This document shows, piece after piece, positions 1 through 10,642 of a stretch of DNA of 64,000 nt. The stretch's first letter is position 1; each line of letters starts with the position of its first letter. The DNA comes from Syngnathus acus (lineage: Eukaryota; Chordata; Actinopteri; Syngnathiformes; Syngnathidae), in contig NW_023590225.1 in assembly GCF_901709675.1 (NCBI RefSeq), forward strand, positions 1 through 64,000, in the 5' to 3' direction. Made by a program: the position numbers and the translations under genes. The notes beneath the pieces were generated by a model that saw nothing but the letters and a program-made list of their open reading frames with translations, had not been told where the DNA came from and searched no databases.

Positions 1-703
1 TACAATCAAGCACAAACCCACAATAAGCACAAGCACGTGTTCAAGGTCAAATGAGATCTTTATTAAACCCCAATTGGTCCTGGCCAGCATGGCTGGCGCA
101 GCCGCAGCGGGCAGGATGCTCTGGAGCTGGTTGTGGGGTGCGGGCCAGGATGGTAGGACCGTGCCTTTGCTCCTCTCCTTCGGGGGAGGAACTCCATACC
201 ATCACCCTAACTCGCCTGTGCCACCTCCTTTGCCGCCCCCACGTTTCCGGTTTCCGTTGGGCTCCTGTTCCGTTTGGGTGCTGTCCCCTCAATTGGTCAT
301 ATCCCAGCCCTGATCCTAACCTAGCCCCAATCCTAACCTAACCCCCAACCCTAACCCTAACCCTAACCCTAACCCTAACCCTAATCCTAACCCTAACCCT
401 AACCCTAACCCTAACCTGTCCCCGTTTCACAATAAGACAAAAACGTCAACCTGCAAGATAAAATTTGGACATAAACAAGTCAAAAAATTGATTGGGAAGT
501 CACAATATACAAGTCAAAAATTTGAACCAAAAAGGTGTAAAAAGGAAATACATACCATAATACTTACCTGAAACAAACAAAAAATACTTACCTATACCGG
601 TGTTCGCAAATCCACGCCCAATCGGTGCCTGCAAATAAAACAAAAATTTACCACACTAAAATAAGTAAAGGAAAAACATTTTCAATAAACAAGCGCAGAT
701 CGC

Positions 704-739
704 TATAAAAAGGCCATTTGGAGCAGGAAGCTCTCAGTC
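704..739 (+). promoter_or_regulatory. Putative TATA box plus initiator of the 1.12-kb unit
   Basis: TATAAAAA begins at 704 and TCAGTC begins at 734, the 30-bp spacing typical of a TATA/initiator core promoter. The same pair occurs in the other full units (TATA at 1818, 2938, 4057, 5177, 6296, 7416, 8530, 9650). Transcription would begin about 70 bp upstream of the hammerhead-like motif. The function is inferred from spacing alone. Confidence 0.45.
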
Positions 740-809
740 TCGATGCGGCCATGGAGGAGGAAGCAGCTCCCCATGCAATTAATCTAACCTAAATTTAGGA
801 ACAATACCT

Positions 810-865
810 GTGTGCCAGACCTGAGGAAGGCACAAGAGATGCCGAAACGTTGTCGATGGTCACAC
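810..865 (+). ncRNA. Hammerhead-ribozyme-like motif, unit 1
   Basis: Order of parts: stem I 5' strand GTGTG-CCA (810-817); core CTGAGGA (821-827), which fits CUGANGA; stem II GGCA (829-832) with TGCC (840-843); GAAA (844-847); very short C-GTT-G stem III; GTC (852-854) at the cleavage position; stem I 3' strand TGG-T-CACAC (857-865). PLEs are known to carry minimal type I hammerheads with short stem III. One caveat: an extra A (828) sits between the core and stem II. Activity is unproven. Confidence 0.7.
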
Positions 866-1120
866 AGATGTACAAAGTAGCGCAAAATGACGCCAGTTAG
901 AAACCAATTGAAGCAAATTATGGACCCACGCTCTACCCAGATAGGAGAGCGCATGGATGCCGCACAGAGCAAGATGCTCTCGCTCCACCCAAATAGGGGA
1001 GTCGAATAAATAAGTGCGAGGTACGAAAAGTTGGTTGAACGCAAACGCAGCTGTCAATCTTACCTGCCAAATCGAGACTCAATTATTATTTATATAACAA
1101 AGGCGACCGGATAGAGAAAG

Positions 1121-2234
1121 TACAATCATACACAAACCCACAATAAGCACAAGCACGTGTTCAAGGTCAAATGAGATCTTTATTAAACCCCAATTGGTCC
1201 TGGCCAGCATGGCTGGCGCAGCCGCAGCGGGCAGGATGCTCTGGAGCTGGTTGTGGGGTGCGGGCCAGGATGGTAGGACCGTGCCTTTGCTCCTCTCCTT
1301 CGGGGGAGGAACTCCATACCATCACCCTAACTCGCCTGTGCCACCTCCTTTGCCGCCCCCACGTTTCCGGTTTCCGTTGGGCTCCTGTTCCGTTTGGGTG
1401 CTGTCCCCTCAATTGGTCATATCCCAGCCCTGATCCTAACCTAGCCCCAATCCTAACCTAACCCCCAACCCTAACCCTAACCCTAACCCTAACCCTAACC
1501 CTAATCCTAACCCTAACCCTAACCCTAACCTGTCCCCGTTTCACAATAAGACAAAAACGTCAACCTGCAAGATAAAATTTGGACATAAACAAGTCAAAAA
1601 ATTGATTGGGAAGTCACATTATACAAGTCAAAAATTTGAACCAAAAAGGTGTAAAAAGGAAATACATACCATAATACTTACCTGAAACAAACAAAAAATA
1701 CTTACCTATACCGGTGTTCGCAAATCCACGCCCAATCGGTGCCTGCAAATAAAACAAAAATTTACCACACTAAAATAAGTAAAGGAAGAACATTTTCAAT
1801 AATCAAGCGCAGATCGCTATAAAAAGGCCATTTGGAGCAGGAAGCTCTCAGTCTCGATGCGGCCATGGAGGAGGAAGCAGCTCCCCATGCAAATAAACTA
1901 ACCTAAATTTAGGAACATTACCTGTGTGCCAGACCTGAGGAAGGCACAAGAGATGCCGAAACGTTGTCGATGGTCACACAGATGTACAAAGTAGCGCAAA
2001 ATGACGCCAGTTAGAAACCAATTGAAGCAAATTATGGACCCACGCTCTACCCAGATAGGAGAGCGCATGGATGCCGCACAGAGCAAGATGCTCTCGCTCC
2101 ACCCAAATAGGGGAGTCGAATAAATAAGTGCGAGGTACGAAAAGTTGGTTGAACGCAAACGCAGCTGTCAATCTTACCTGCCAAATCGAGACTCAATTAT
2201 TATTTATATAACAAAGGCGACCGGATAGAGAAAG
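1121..2234 (+). mobile_element. 1.12-kb unit, copy 2
   Basis: Length 1114 bp, 6 bp shorter than copy 1. The telomeric tract (about 1433-1530) is one hexamer shorter. TATA box 1818-1825. Otherwise nearly identical to copy 1. Confidence 0.85.
1924..1979 (+). ncRNA. Hammerhead-like motif, unit 2
   Basis: Identical to the unit 1 motif across the core and all pairing strands. Confidence 0.7.
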
Positions 2235-3354
2235 TACAATCAAGCACAAACCCACAATAAGCACAAGCACGTGTTCAAGGTCAAATGAGATCTTTATTAA
2301 ACCCCAATTGGTCCTGGCCAGCATGGCTGGCGCAGCCGCAGCGGGCAGGATGCTCTGGAGCTGGTTGTGGGGTGCGGGCCAGGATGGTAGGACCGTGCCT
2401 TTGCTCCTCTCCTTCGGGGGAGGAACTCCATACCATCACCCTAACTCGCCTGTGCCACCTCCTTTGCCGCCCCCACGTTTCCGGTTTCCGTTGGGCTCCT
2501 GTTCCGTTTGGGTGCTGTCCCCTCAATTGGTCATATCCCAGCCCTGATCCTAACCTAGCCCCAATCCTAACCTAACCCCCAACCCTAACCCTAACCCTAA
2601 CCCTAACCCTAACCCTAATCCTAACCCTAACCCTAACCCTAACCCTAACCTGTCCCCGTTTCACAATAAGACAAAAACGTCAACCTGCAAGATAAAATTT
2701 GGACATAAACAAGTCAAAAAATTGATTGGGAAGTCACAATATACAAGTCAAAAATTTGAACCAAAAAGGTGTAAAAAGGAAATACATACCATAATACTTA
2801 CCTGAAACAAACAAAAAATACTTACCTATACCGGTGTTCGCAAATCCACGCCCAATCGGTGCCTGCAAATAAAACAAAAATTTACCACACTAAAATAAGT
2901 AAAGGAAAAACATTTTCAATAATCAAGCGCAGATCGCTATAAAAAGGCCATTTGGAGCAGGAAGCTCTCAGTCTCGATGCGGCCATGGAGGAGGAAGCAG
3001 CTCCCCATGCTATTAAACTAAACCAAATTTAGGAACAATTCCTGTGTGCCAGACCTGAGGAAGGCACAAAAGATGCCGAAACGTTGTCGATGGTCACACA
3101 GATGAACAAAATGGAGCGCAAAATGACGCCAGTAGAAACTAATTGGAAGCAAATAATGATTACCCACGCTCTACCCAGATAGGAGAGCGCATGGATGCCG
3201 CACAGAGCAAGATGCTCTCGCTCCACCCAAATAGGGGAGTCGAATGATTAGTGCGAGGTACGAATATAGGGTTGAACGCAAGCAGCTGTCAATCTTACAT
3301 GCCAAATCGAGACTCATTATTATTTATATAACAAAGGCGACCGGATAGGAAATG
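2235..3354 (+). mobile_element. 1.12-kb unit, copy 3 (3' part diverged)
   Basis: Telomeric tract about 2547-2650, TATA box 2938-2945. From about 3011 the sequence switches to a diverged subtype that runs into the start of copy 4 (to about 3430). That subtype resembles the isolated copy at 36,955-37,530. Confidence 0.85.
3044..3099 (+). ncRNA. Hammerhead-like motif, unit 3 (diverged subtype)
   Basis: Core, stems and GTC are kept although the flanks diverge. The only change is in the stem II loop (CACAAAAGA for CACAAGAGA), which leaves pairing intact. Confidence 0.7.
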
Positions 3355-4473
3355 TACAATCAAAATCATGAATACAGTAACACAAACACATGTTCAAGGT
3401 CATCAAGATCTTTATTAACCCCAATTGGTCCTGGCCAGCATGGCTGGCGCAGGCCGCAGCGGTACAGGATGCTCTGGAGCTGGTTGTGGGGTGCGGGCCA
3501 GGATGGTAGGACCGTGCCTTTGCTCCTCTCCTTCGGGGGAGGAACTCCATACCATCACCCTAACTCGCCTGTGCCACCTCCTTTGCCGCCCCCACGTTTC
3601 CGGTTTCCGTTGGGCTCCTGTTCCGTTTGTGTGCTGTCCCCTCAATTGGTCATATCCCAGCCCTGATCCTAACCTAGCCCCAATCCTAACCTAACCCCCA
3701 ACCCTAACCCTAACCCTAACCCTAACCCTAACCCTAACCCTAACCCTAACCCTAACCCTAACCCTAACCTGTCCCCGTTTCACAATAAGACAAAAACGTC
3801 AACCTGCAAGATAAAATTTGGACATAAACAAGTCAAAAAATTGATTGGGAAGTCACATTATACAAGTCAAAAATTTGAACCAAAAAGGTGTAAAAAGGAA
3901 ATACATACCATAATACTTACCTGAAACAAACAAAAAATACTTACCTATACCGGTGTTCGCAAATCCACGCCCAATCGGTGCCTGCAAATAAAACAAAAAT
4001 TTACCACACTAAAATAAGTAAAGGAAAAACATTTTCAATAATCAAGCGCAGATCGCTATAAAAAGGCCATTTGGAGCAGGAAGCTCTCAGTCTCGATGCG
4101 GCCATGGAGGAGGAAGCAGCTCCCCATGCAAATAAACTAACCTAAATTTAGGAACATTACCTGTGTGCCAGACCTGAGGAAGGCACAAGAGATGCCGAAA
4201 CGTTGTCGATGGTCACACAGATGTACAAAGTAGCGCAAAATGACGCCAGTTAGAAACCAATTGAAGCAAATTATGGACCCACGCTCTACCCAGATAGGAG
4301 AGCGCATGGATGCCGCACAGAGCAAGATGCTCTCGCTCCACCCAAATAGGGGAGTCGAATAAATAAGTGCGAGGTACGAAAAGTTGGTTGAACGCAAACG
4401 CAGCTGTCAATCTTACCTGCCAAATCGAGACTCAATTATTATTTATATAACAAAGGCGACCGGATAGAGAAAG
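3355..4473 (+). mobile_element. 1.12-kb unit, copy 4 (5' part diverged)
   Basis: The first ~75 bp belong to the diverged subtype. From about 3430 the unit returns to the array consensus. Telomeric tract about 3666-3769, TATA box 4057-4064. Confidence 0.85.
4163..4218 (+). ncRNA. Hammerhead-like motif, unit 4
   Basis: Same motif as unit 1, no change in core or stems. Confidence 0.7.
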
Positions 4474-5593
4474 TACAATCAAGCACAAACCCACAATAAG
4501 CACAAGCACGTGTTCAAGGTCAAATGAGATCTTTATTAAACCCCAATTGGTCCTGGCCAGCATGGCTGGCGCAGCCGCAGCGGGCAGGATGCTCTGGAGC
4601 TGGTTGTGGGGTGCGGGCCAGGATGGTAGGACCGTGCCTTTGCTCCTCTCCTTCGGGGGAGGAACTCCATACCATCACCCTAACTCGCCTGTGCCACCTC
4701 CTTTGCCGCCCCCACGTTTCCGGTTTCCGTTGGGCTCCTGTTCCGTTTGGGTGCTGTCCCCTCAATTGGTCATATCCCAGCCCTGATCCTAACCTAGCCC
4801 CAATCCTAACCTAACCCCCAACCCTAACCCTAACCCTAACCCTAACCCTAACCCTAACCCTAACCCTAACCCTAACCCTAACCCTAACCTGTCCCCGTTT
4901 CACAATAAGACAAAAACGTCAACCTGCAAGATAAAATTTGGACATAAACAAGTCAAAAAATTGATTGGGAAGTCACAATATACAAGTCAAAAATTTGAAC
5001 CAAAAAGGTGTAAAAAGGAAATACATACCATAATACTTACCTGAAACAAACAAAAAATACTTACCTATACCGGTGTTCGCAAATCCACGCCCAATCGGTG
5101 CCTGCAAATAAAACAAAAATTTACCACACTAAAATAAGTAAAGGAAAAACATTTTCAATAATCAAGCGCAGATCGCTATAAAAAGGCCATTTGGAGCAGG
5201 AAGCTCTCAGTCTCGATGCGGCCATGGAGGAGGAAGCAGCTCCCCATGCAAATAAACTAACCTAAATTTAGGAACATTACCTGTGTGCCAGACCTGAGGA
5301 AGGCACAAGAGATGCCGAAACGTTGTCGATGGTCACACAGATGTACAAAGTAGCGCAAAATGACGCCAGTTAGAAACCAATTGAAGCAAATTATGGACCC
5401 ACGCTCTACCCAGATAGGAGAGCGCATGGATGCCGCACAGAGCAAGATGCTCTCGCTCCACCCAAATAGGGGAGTCGAATAAATAAGTGCGAGGTACGAA
5501 AAGTTGGTTGAACGCAAACGCAGCTGTCAATCTTACCTGCCAAATCGAGACTCAATTATTATTTATATAACAAAGGCGACCGGATAGAGAAAG
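4474..5593 (+). mobile_element. 1.12-kb unit, copy 5
   Basis: Length 1120 bp. Telomeric tract about 4786-4889, where the CCTAATCC variant hexamer seen in most copies is absent. TATA box 5177-5184. Confidence 0.85.
5283..5338 (+). ncRNA. Hammerhead-like motif, unit 5
   Basis: Same motif as unit 1, no change in core or stems. Confidence 0.7.
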
Positions 5594-6712
5594 TACAATC
5601 AAGCACAAACCCACAATAAGCACAAGCACGTGTTCAAGGTCAAATGAGATCTTTATTAAACCCCAATTGGTCCTGGCCAGCATGGCTGGCGCAGCCGCAG
5701 CGGGCAGGATGCTCTGGAGCTGGTTGTGGGGTGCGGGCCAGGATGGTAGGACCGTGCCTTTGCTCCTCTCCTTCGGGGGAGGAACTCCATACCATCACCC
5801 TAACTCGCCTGTGCCACCTCCTTTGCCGCCCCCACGTTTCCGGTTTCCGTTGGGCTCCTGTTCCGTTTGGGTGCTGTCCCCTCAATTGGTCATATCCCAG
5901 CCCTGATCCTAACCTAGCCCCAATCCTAACCTAACCCCCAACCCTAACCCTAACCCTAACCCTAACCCTAACCCTAACCCTAACCCTAACCCTAACCCTA
6001 ACCCTAACCTGTCCCCGTTTCACAATAAGACAAAAACGTCAACCTGCAAGATAAAATTTGGACATAAACAAGTCAAAAAATTGATTGGGAAGTCACAATA
6101 TACAAGTCAAAAATTTGAACCAAAAAGGTGTAAAAAGGAAATACTTACCATAATACTTACCTGAAACAAACAAAAATACTTACCTATACCGGTGTTCGCA
6201 AATCCACGCCCAATCGGTGCCTGCAAATAAAACAAAAATTTACCACACTAAAATAAGTAAAGGAAAAACATTTTCAATAATCAAGCGCAGATCGCTATAA
6301 AAAGGCCATTTGGAGCAGGAAGCTCTCAGTCTCGATGCGGCCATGGAGGAGGAAGCAGCTCCCCATGCAAATAAACTAACCTAAATTTAGGAACATTACC
6401 TGTGTGCCAGACCTGAGGAAGGCACAAGAGATGCCGAAACGTTGTCGATGGTCACACAGATGTACAAAGTAGCGCAAAATGACGCCAGTTAGAAACCAAT
6501 TGAAGCAAATTATGGACCCACGCTCTACCCAGATAGGAGAGCGCATGGATGCCGCACAGAGCAAGATGCTCTCGCTCCACCCAAATAGGGGAGTCGAATA
6601 AATAAGTGCGAGGTACGAAAAGTTGGTTGAACGCAAACGCAGCTGTCAATCTTACCTGCCAAATCGAGACTCAATTATTATTTATATAACAAAGGCGACC
6701 GGATAGAGAAAG
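5594..6712 (+). mobile_element. 1.12-kb unit, copy 6
   Basis: Length 1119 bp, one A shorter in the spacer A-run near 6170. Telomeric tract about 5906-6009, TATA box 6296-6303. Confidence 0.85.
6402..6457 (+). ncRNA. Hammerhead-like motif, unit 6
   Basis: Same motif as unit 1, no change in core or stems. Confidence 0.7.
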
Positions 6713-7832
6713 TACAATCAAGCACAAACCCACAATAAGCACAAGCACGTGTTCAAGGTCAAATGAGATCTTTATTAAACCCCAATTGGTCCTGGCCAGC
6801 ATGGCTGGCGCAGCCGCAGCGGGCAGGATGCTCTGGAGCTGGTTGTGGGGTGCGGGCCAGGATGGTAGGACCGTGCCTTTGCTCCTCTCCTTCGGGGGAG
6901 GAACTCCATACCATCACCCTAACTCGCCTGTGCCACCTCCTTTGCCGCCCCCACGTTTCCGGTTTCCGTTGGGCTCCTGTTCCGTTTGGGTGCTGTCCCC
7001 TCAATTGGTCATATCCCAGCCCTGATCCTAACCTAGCCCCAATCCTAACCTAACCCCCAACCCTAACCCTAACCCTAACCCTAACCCTAACCCTAATCCT
7101 AACCCTAACCCTAACCCTAACCCTAACCTGTCCCCGTTTCACAATAAGACAAAAATGTCAACCTGCAAGATAAAATTTGGACATAAACAAGTCAAAAAAT
7201 TGATTGGGAAGTCACAATATACAAGTCAAAAATTTGAACCAAAAAGGTGTAAAAAGGAAATACATACCATAATACTTACCTGAAACAAACAAAAAATACT
7301 TACCTATACCGGTGTTCGCAAATCCACGCCCAATCGGTGCCTGCAAATAAAACAAAAATTTACCACACTAAAATAAGTAAAGGAAAAACATTTTCAATAA
7401 TCAAGCGCAGATCGCTATAAAAAGGCCATTTGGAGCAGGAAGCTCTCAGTCTCGATGCGGCCATGGAGGAGGAAGCAGCTCCCCATGCAAATAAACTAAC
7501 CTAAATTTAGGAACATTACCTGTGTGCCAGACCTGAGGAAGGCACAAGAGATGCCGAAACGTTGTCGATGGTCACACAGATGTACAAAGTAGCGCAAAAT
7601 GACGCCAGTTAGAAACCAATTGAAGCAAATTATGGACCCACGCTCTACCCAGATAGGAGAGCGCATGGATGCCGCACAGAGCAAGATGCTCTCGCTCCAC
7701 CCAAATAGGGGAGTCGAATAAATAAGTGCGAGGTACGAAAAGTTGGTTGAACGCAAACGCAGCTGTCAATCTTACCTGCCAAATCGAGACTCAATTATTA
7801 TTTATATAACAAAGGCGACCGGATAGAGAAAG
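6713..7832 (+). mobile_element. 1.12-kb unit, copy 7
   Basis: Length 1120 bp. Telomeric tract about 7025-7128 with the CCTAATCC variant. TATA box 7416-7423. A CG-to-TG change lies in the spacer at about 7156 (aaaatgtcaacc against aaaacgtcaacc elsewhere). Confidence 0.85.
7522..7577 (+). ncRNA. Hammerhead-like motif, unit 7
   Basis: Same motif as unit 1, no change in core or stems. Confidence 0.7.
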
Positions 7833-8946
7833 TACAATCAAACACAAACCCACAATAAGCACAAGCACGTGTTCAAGGTCAAATGAGATCTTTATTAAAC
7901 CCCAATTGGTCCTGGCCAGCATGGCTGGCGCAGCCGCAGCGGGCAGGATGCTCTGGAGCTGGTTGTGGGGTGCGGGCCAGGATGGTAGGACCGTGCCTTT
8001 GCTCCTCTCCTTCGGGGGAGGAACTCCATACCATCACCCTAACTCGCCTGTGCCACCTCCTTTGCCGCCCCCACGTTTCCGGTTTCCGTTGGGCTCCTGT
8101 TCCGTTTGGGTGCTGTCCCCTCAATTGGTCATATCCCAGCCCTGATCCTAACCTAGCCCCAATCCTAACCCTAACCCTAACCCTAACCCTAACCCTAACC
8201 CTAACCCTAATCCTAACCCTAACCCTAACCCTAACCCTAACCTGTCCCCGTTTCACAATAAGACAAAAACGTCAACCTGCAAGATAAAATTTGGACATAA
8301 ACAAGTCAAAAAATTGATTGGGAAGTCACAATATACAAGTCAAAAATTTGAACCAAAAAGGTGTAAAAAGGAAATACATACCATAATACTTACCTGAAAC
8401 AAACAAAAAATACTTACCTATACCGGTGTTCGCAAATCCACGCCCAATCGGTGCCTGCAAATAAAACAAAAATTTACCACACTAAAATAAGTAAAGGAAA
8501 AACATTTTCAATAATCAAGCGCAGATCGCTATAAAAAGGCCATTTGGAGCAGGAAGCTCTCAGTCTCGATGCGGCCATGGAGGAGGAAGCAGCTCCCCAT
8601 GCAAATAAACTAACCTAAATTTAGGAACATTACCTGTGTGCCAGACCTGAGGAAGGCACAAGAGATGCCGAAACGTTGTCGATGGTCACACAGATGTACA
8701 AAGTAGCGCAAAATGACGCCAGTTAGAAACCAATTGAAGCAAATTATGGACCCACGCTCTACCCAGATAGGAGAGCGCATGGATGCCGCACAGAGCAAGA
8801 TGCTCTCGCTCCACCCAAATAGGGGAGTCGAATAAATAAGTGCGAGGTACGAAAAGTTGGTTGAACGCAAACGCAGCTGTCAATCTTACCTGCCAAATCG
8901 AGACTCAATTATTATTTATATAACAAAGGCGACCGGATAGAGAAAG
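7833..8946 (+). mobile_element. 1.12-kb unit, copy 8
   Basis: Length 1114 bp. The telomeric tract (about 8145-8242) lacks the CCTAACCCCCAACC irregularity of the other copies, so its hexamers are more regular. TATA box 8530-8537. Confidence 0.85.
8636..8691 (+). ncRNA. Hammerhead-like motif, unit 8
   Basis: Same motif as unit 1, no change in core or stems. Confidence 0.7.
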
Positions 8947-10066
8947 TACAATCAAGCACAAACCCACAATAAGCACAAGCACGTGTTCAAGGTCAAATGA
9001 GATCTTTATTAAACCCCAATTGGTCCTGGCCAGCATGGCTGGCGCAGCCGCAGCGGGCAGGATGCTCTGGAGCTGGTTGTGGGGTGCGGGCCAGGATGGT
9101 AGGACCGTGCCTTTGCTCCTCTCCTTCGGGGGAGGAACTCCATACCATCACCCTAACTCGCCTGTGCCACCTCCTTTGCCGCCCCCACGTTTCCGGTTTC
9201 CGTTGGGCTCCTGTTCCGTTTGGGTGCTGTCCCCTCAATTGGTCATATCCCAGCCCTGATCCTAACCTAGCCCCAATCCTAACCTAACCCCCAACCCTAA
9301 CCCTAACCCTAACCCTAACCCTAACCCTAACCCTAACCCTAACCCTAACCCTAACCCTAACCTGTCCCCGTTTCACAATAAGACAAAAACGTCAACCTGC
9401 AAGATAAAATTTGGACATAAACAAGTCAAAAAATTGATTGGGAAGTCACAATATACAAGTCAAAAATTTGAACCAAAAAGGTGTAAAAAGGAAATACATA
9501 CCATAATACTTACCTGAAACAAACAAAAAATACTTACCTATACCGGTGTTCGCAAATCCACGCCCAATCGGTGCCTGCAAATAAAACAAAAATTTACCAC
9601 ACTAAAATAAGTAAAGGAAAAACATTTTCAATAATCAAGCGCAGATCGCTATAAAAAGGCCATTTGGAGCAGGAAGCTCTCAGTCTCGATGCGGCCATGG
9701 AGGAGGAAGCAGCTCCCCATGCAAATAAACTAACCTAAATTTAGGAACATTACCTGTGTGCCAGACCTGAGGAAGGCACAAGAGATGCCGAAACGTTGTC
9801 GATGGTCACACAGATGTACAAAGTAGCGCAAAATGACGCCAGTTAGAAACCAATTGAAGCAAATTATGGACCCACGCTCTACCCAGATAGGAGAGCGCAT
9901 GGATGCCGCACAGAGCAAGATGCTCTCGCTCCACCCAAATAGGGGAGTCGAATAAATAAGTGCGAGGTACGAAAAGTTGGTTGAACGCAAACGCAGCTGT
10001 CAATCTTACCTGCCAAATCGAGACTCAATTATTATTTATATAACAAAGGCGACCGGATAGAGAAAG
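8947..10066 (+). mobile_element. 1.12-kb unit, copy 9
   Basis: Length 1120 bp. Telomeric tract about 9259-9362, TATA box 9650-9657. Confidence 0.85.
9756..9811 (+). ncRNA. Hammerhead-like motif, unit 9
   Basis: Same motif as unit 1, no change in core or stems. It is the last full motif before the truncated copies. Confidence 0.7.
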
Positions 10067-10538
10067 TACAATCAAGCACAAACCCACAATAAGCACAAGC
10101 ACGTGTTCAAGGTCAAATGAGATCTTTATTAAACCCCAATTGGTCCTGGCCAGCATGGCTGGCGCAGCCGCAGCGGGCAGGATGCTCTGGAGCTGGTTGT
10201 GGGGTGCGGGCCAGGATGGTAGGACCGTGCCTTTGCTCCTCTCCTTCGGGGGAGGAACTCCATACCATCACCTTACCTGCCAAATCGAGACTCAATTATT
10301 ATTTATATAACAAAGGCGACCGGATAGAGAAAGTACAATCAAACACAAACCCACAATAAGCACAAGCACGTGTTCAAGGTCAAAAGAGATCTTTATTAAA
10401 CCCCAATTGGTCCTGGCCAGCATGGCTGGCGCGGCCGCGGCGGGCAGGATGCTCTGGGGCTGGTTGTGGGGTGCGGGCCAGGATGGTAGGACCGTGCCTT
10501 TGCTCCTCTCCTTCGGGGGAGGAGCTCCATATATCATC
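10067..10538 (+). mobile_element. Truncated 1.12-kb units, copies 10 and 11
   Basis: Copy 10 runs normally to about 10,272, then jumps straight to the unit tail (TTACCTGCCAAATC, 10,273-10,333). This removes its telomeric tract, promoter and hammerhead-like motif. Copy 11 (10,334-10,538) ends in CATATATCATCC and passes into perfect telomeric repeat. It carries several substitutions against the consensus (GCGGCCGCGG, GGGGCTGG) and is a separate lineage from copies 1-9. The CATATATCATCC-telomere ending recurs at 37,520-37,530. Confidence 0.8.
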
Positions 10539-10642
10539 CTAACCCTAACCCTAACTAACCCTAACCCTAACCCTAACCCTAACCCTAACCCCTAACCCTA
10601 ACCCTAACCCTAACCCTAACCCTAACCCTAACCCTAACCCAC
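10539..10642 (+). repeat. Telomeric (CCCTAA)n tract capping a truncated PLE
   Basis: About 16 hexamers with two irregularities (CCCTAACTAA near 10,550 and CCCCTAA near 10,590). The left neighbour is 1.12-kb copy 11. The right neighbour is the 5' truncation point of a PLE gene. Orientation: C-rich strand on +, so a chromosome end would lie to the left. Confidence 0.95.

Larger units (their letters stand above)
1..1120 (+). mobile_element. 1.12-kb unit, copy 1
   Basis: Length 1120 bp, starting at TACAATCA. Telomeric tract about 313-416, U1-like motifs 560-570 and 584-594, TATA box 704-711, hammerhead-like motif 810-865, CTTACCTG at 1059-1066. The first base of the window coincides with the unit start used here, so the array may continue to the left. 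Confidence 0.85.
1..10538 (+). repeat. Head-to-tail array of ~1.12-kb telomere-repeat-bearing units
   Basis: Nine full units of 1114-1120 bp and two truncated units, nearly identical outside one diverged patch. Order in each unit: a GC-rich block with the inverted repeat GGCCAGC/GCTGG; a (CCCTAA)n tract of about 100 bp; an A-rich spacer with ACTTACCTG-type motifs; a TATA box and initiator; a hammerhead-like motif; and an A/T-rich tail ending near TATATAACAAAGGC. A diverged sister at 11,767-12,931 has the same order of parts, so this is a defined element family and not a random duplication. No reading frame of convincing coding character exists. I infer a short non-autonomous retroelement related to PLEs (pseudo-LTR/retrozyme-like). 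The class is less certain than the repeat itself. Confidence 0.9.

Noticed and set aside
47-341. Open frames of 79-96 residues repeated in every 1.12-kb unit on both strands
   Set aside because: They overlap on opposite strands, run into telomeric repeat, match no family I recognise, and are preserved only because the units are nearly identical.
7879-8287. Frames reading RVRVRV, LTLTLT or NPNPNP
   Set aside because: These are translations of CCCTAA/TTAGGG hexamers. Six-base repeats have no stops in several frames.
1-10066. CRISPR-like or tRNA-array interpretation of the regular repeats
   Set aside because: The units are ~1.1 kb, nearly identical along their whole length, with no short repeat/unique spacer pattern and no tRNA cloverleaf that I can find.
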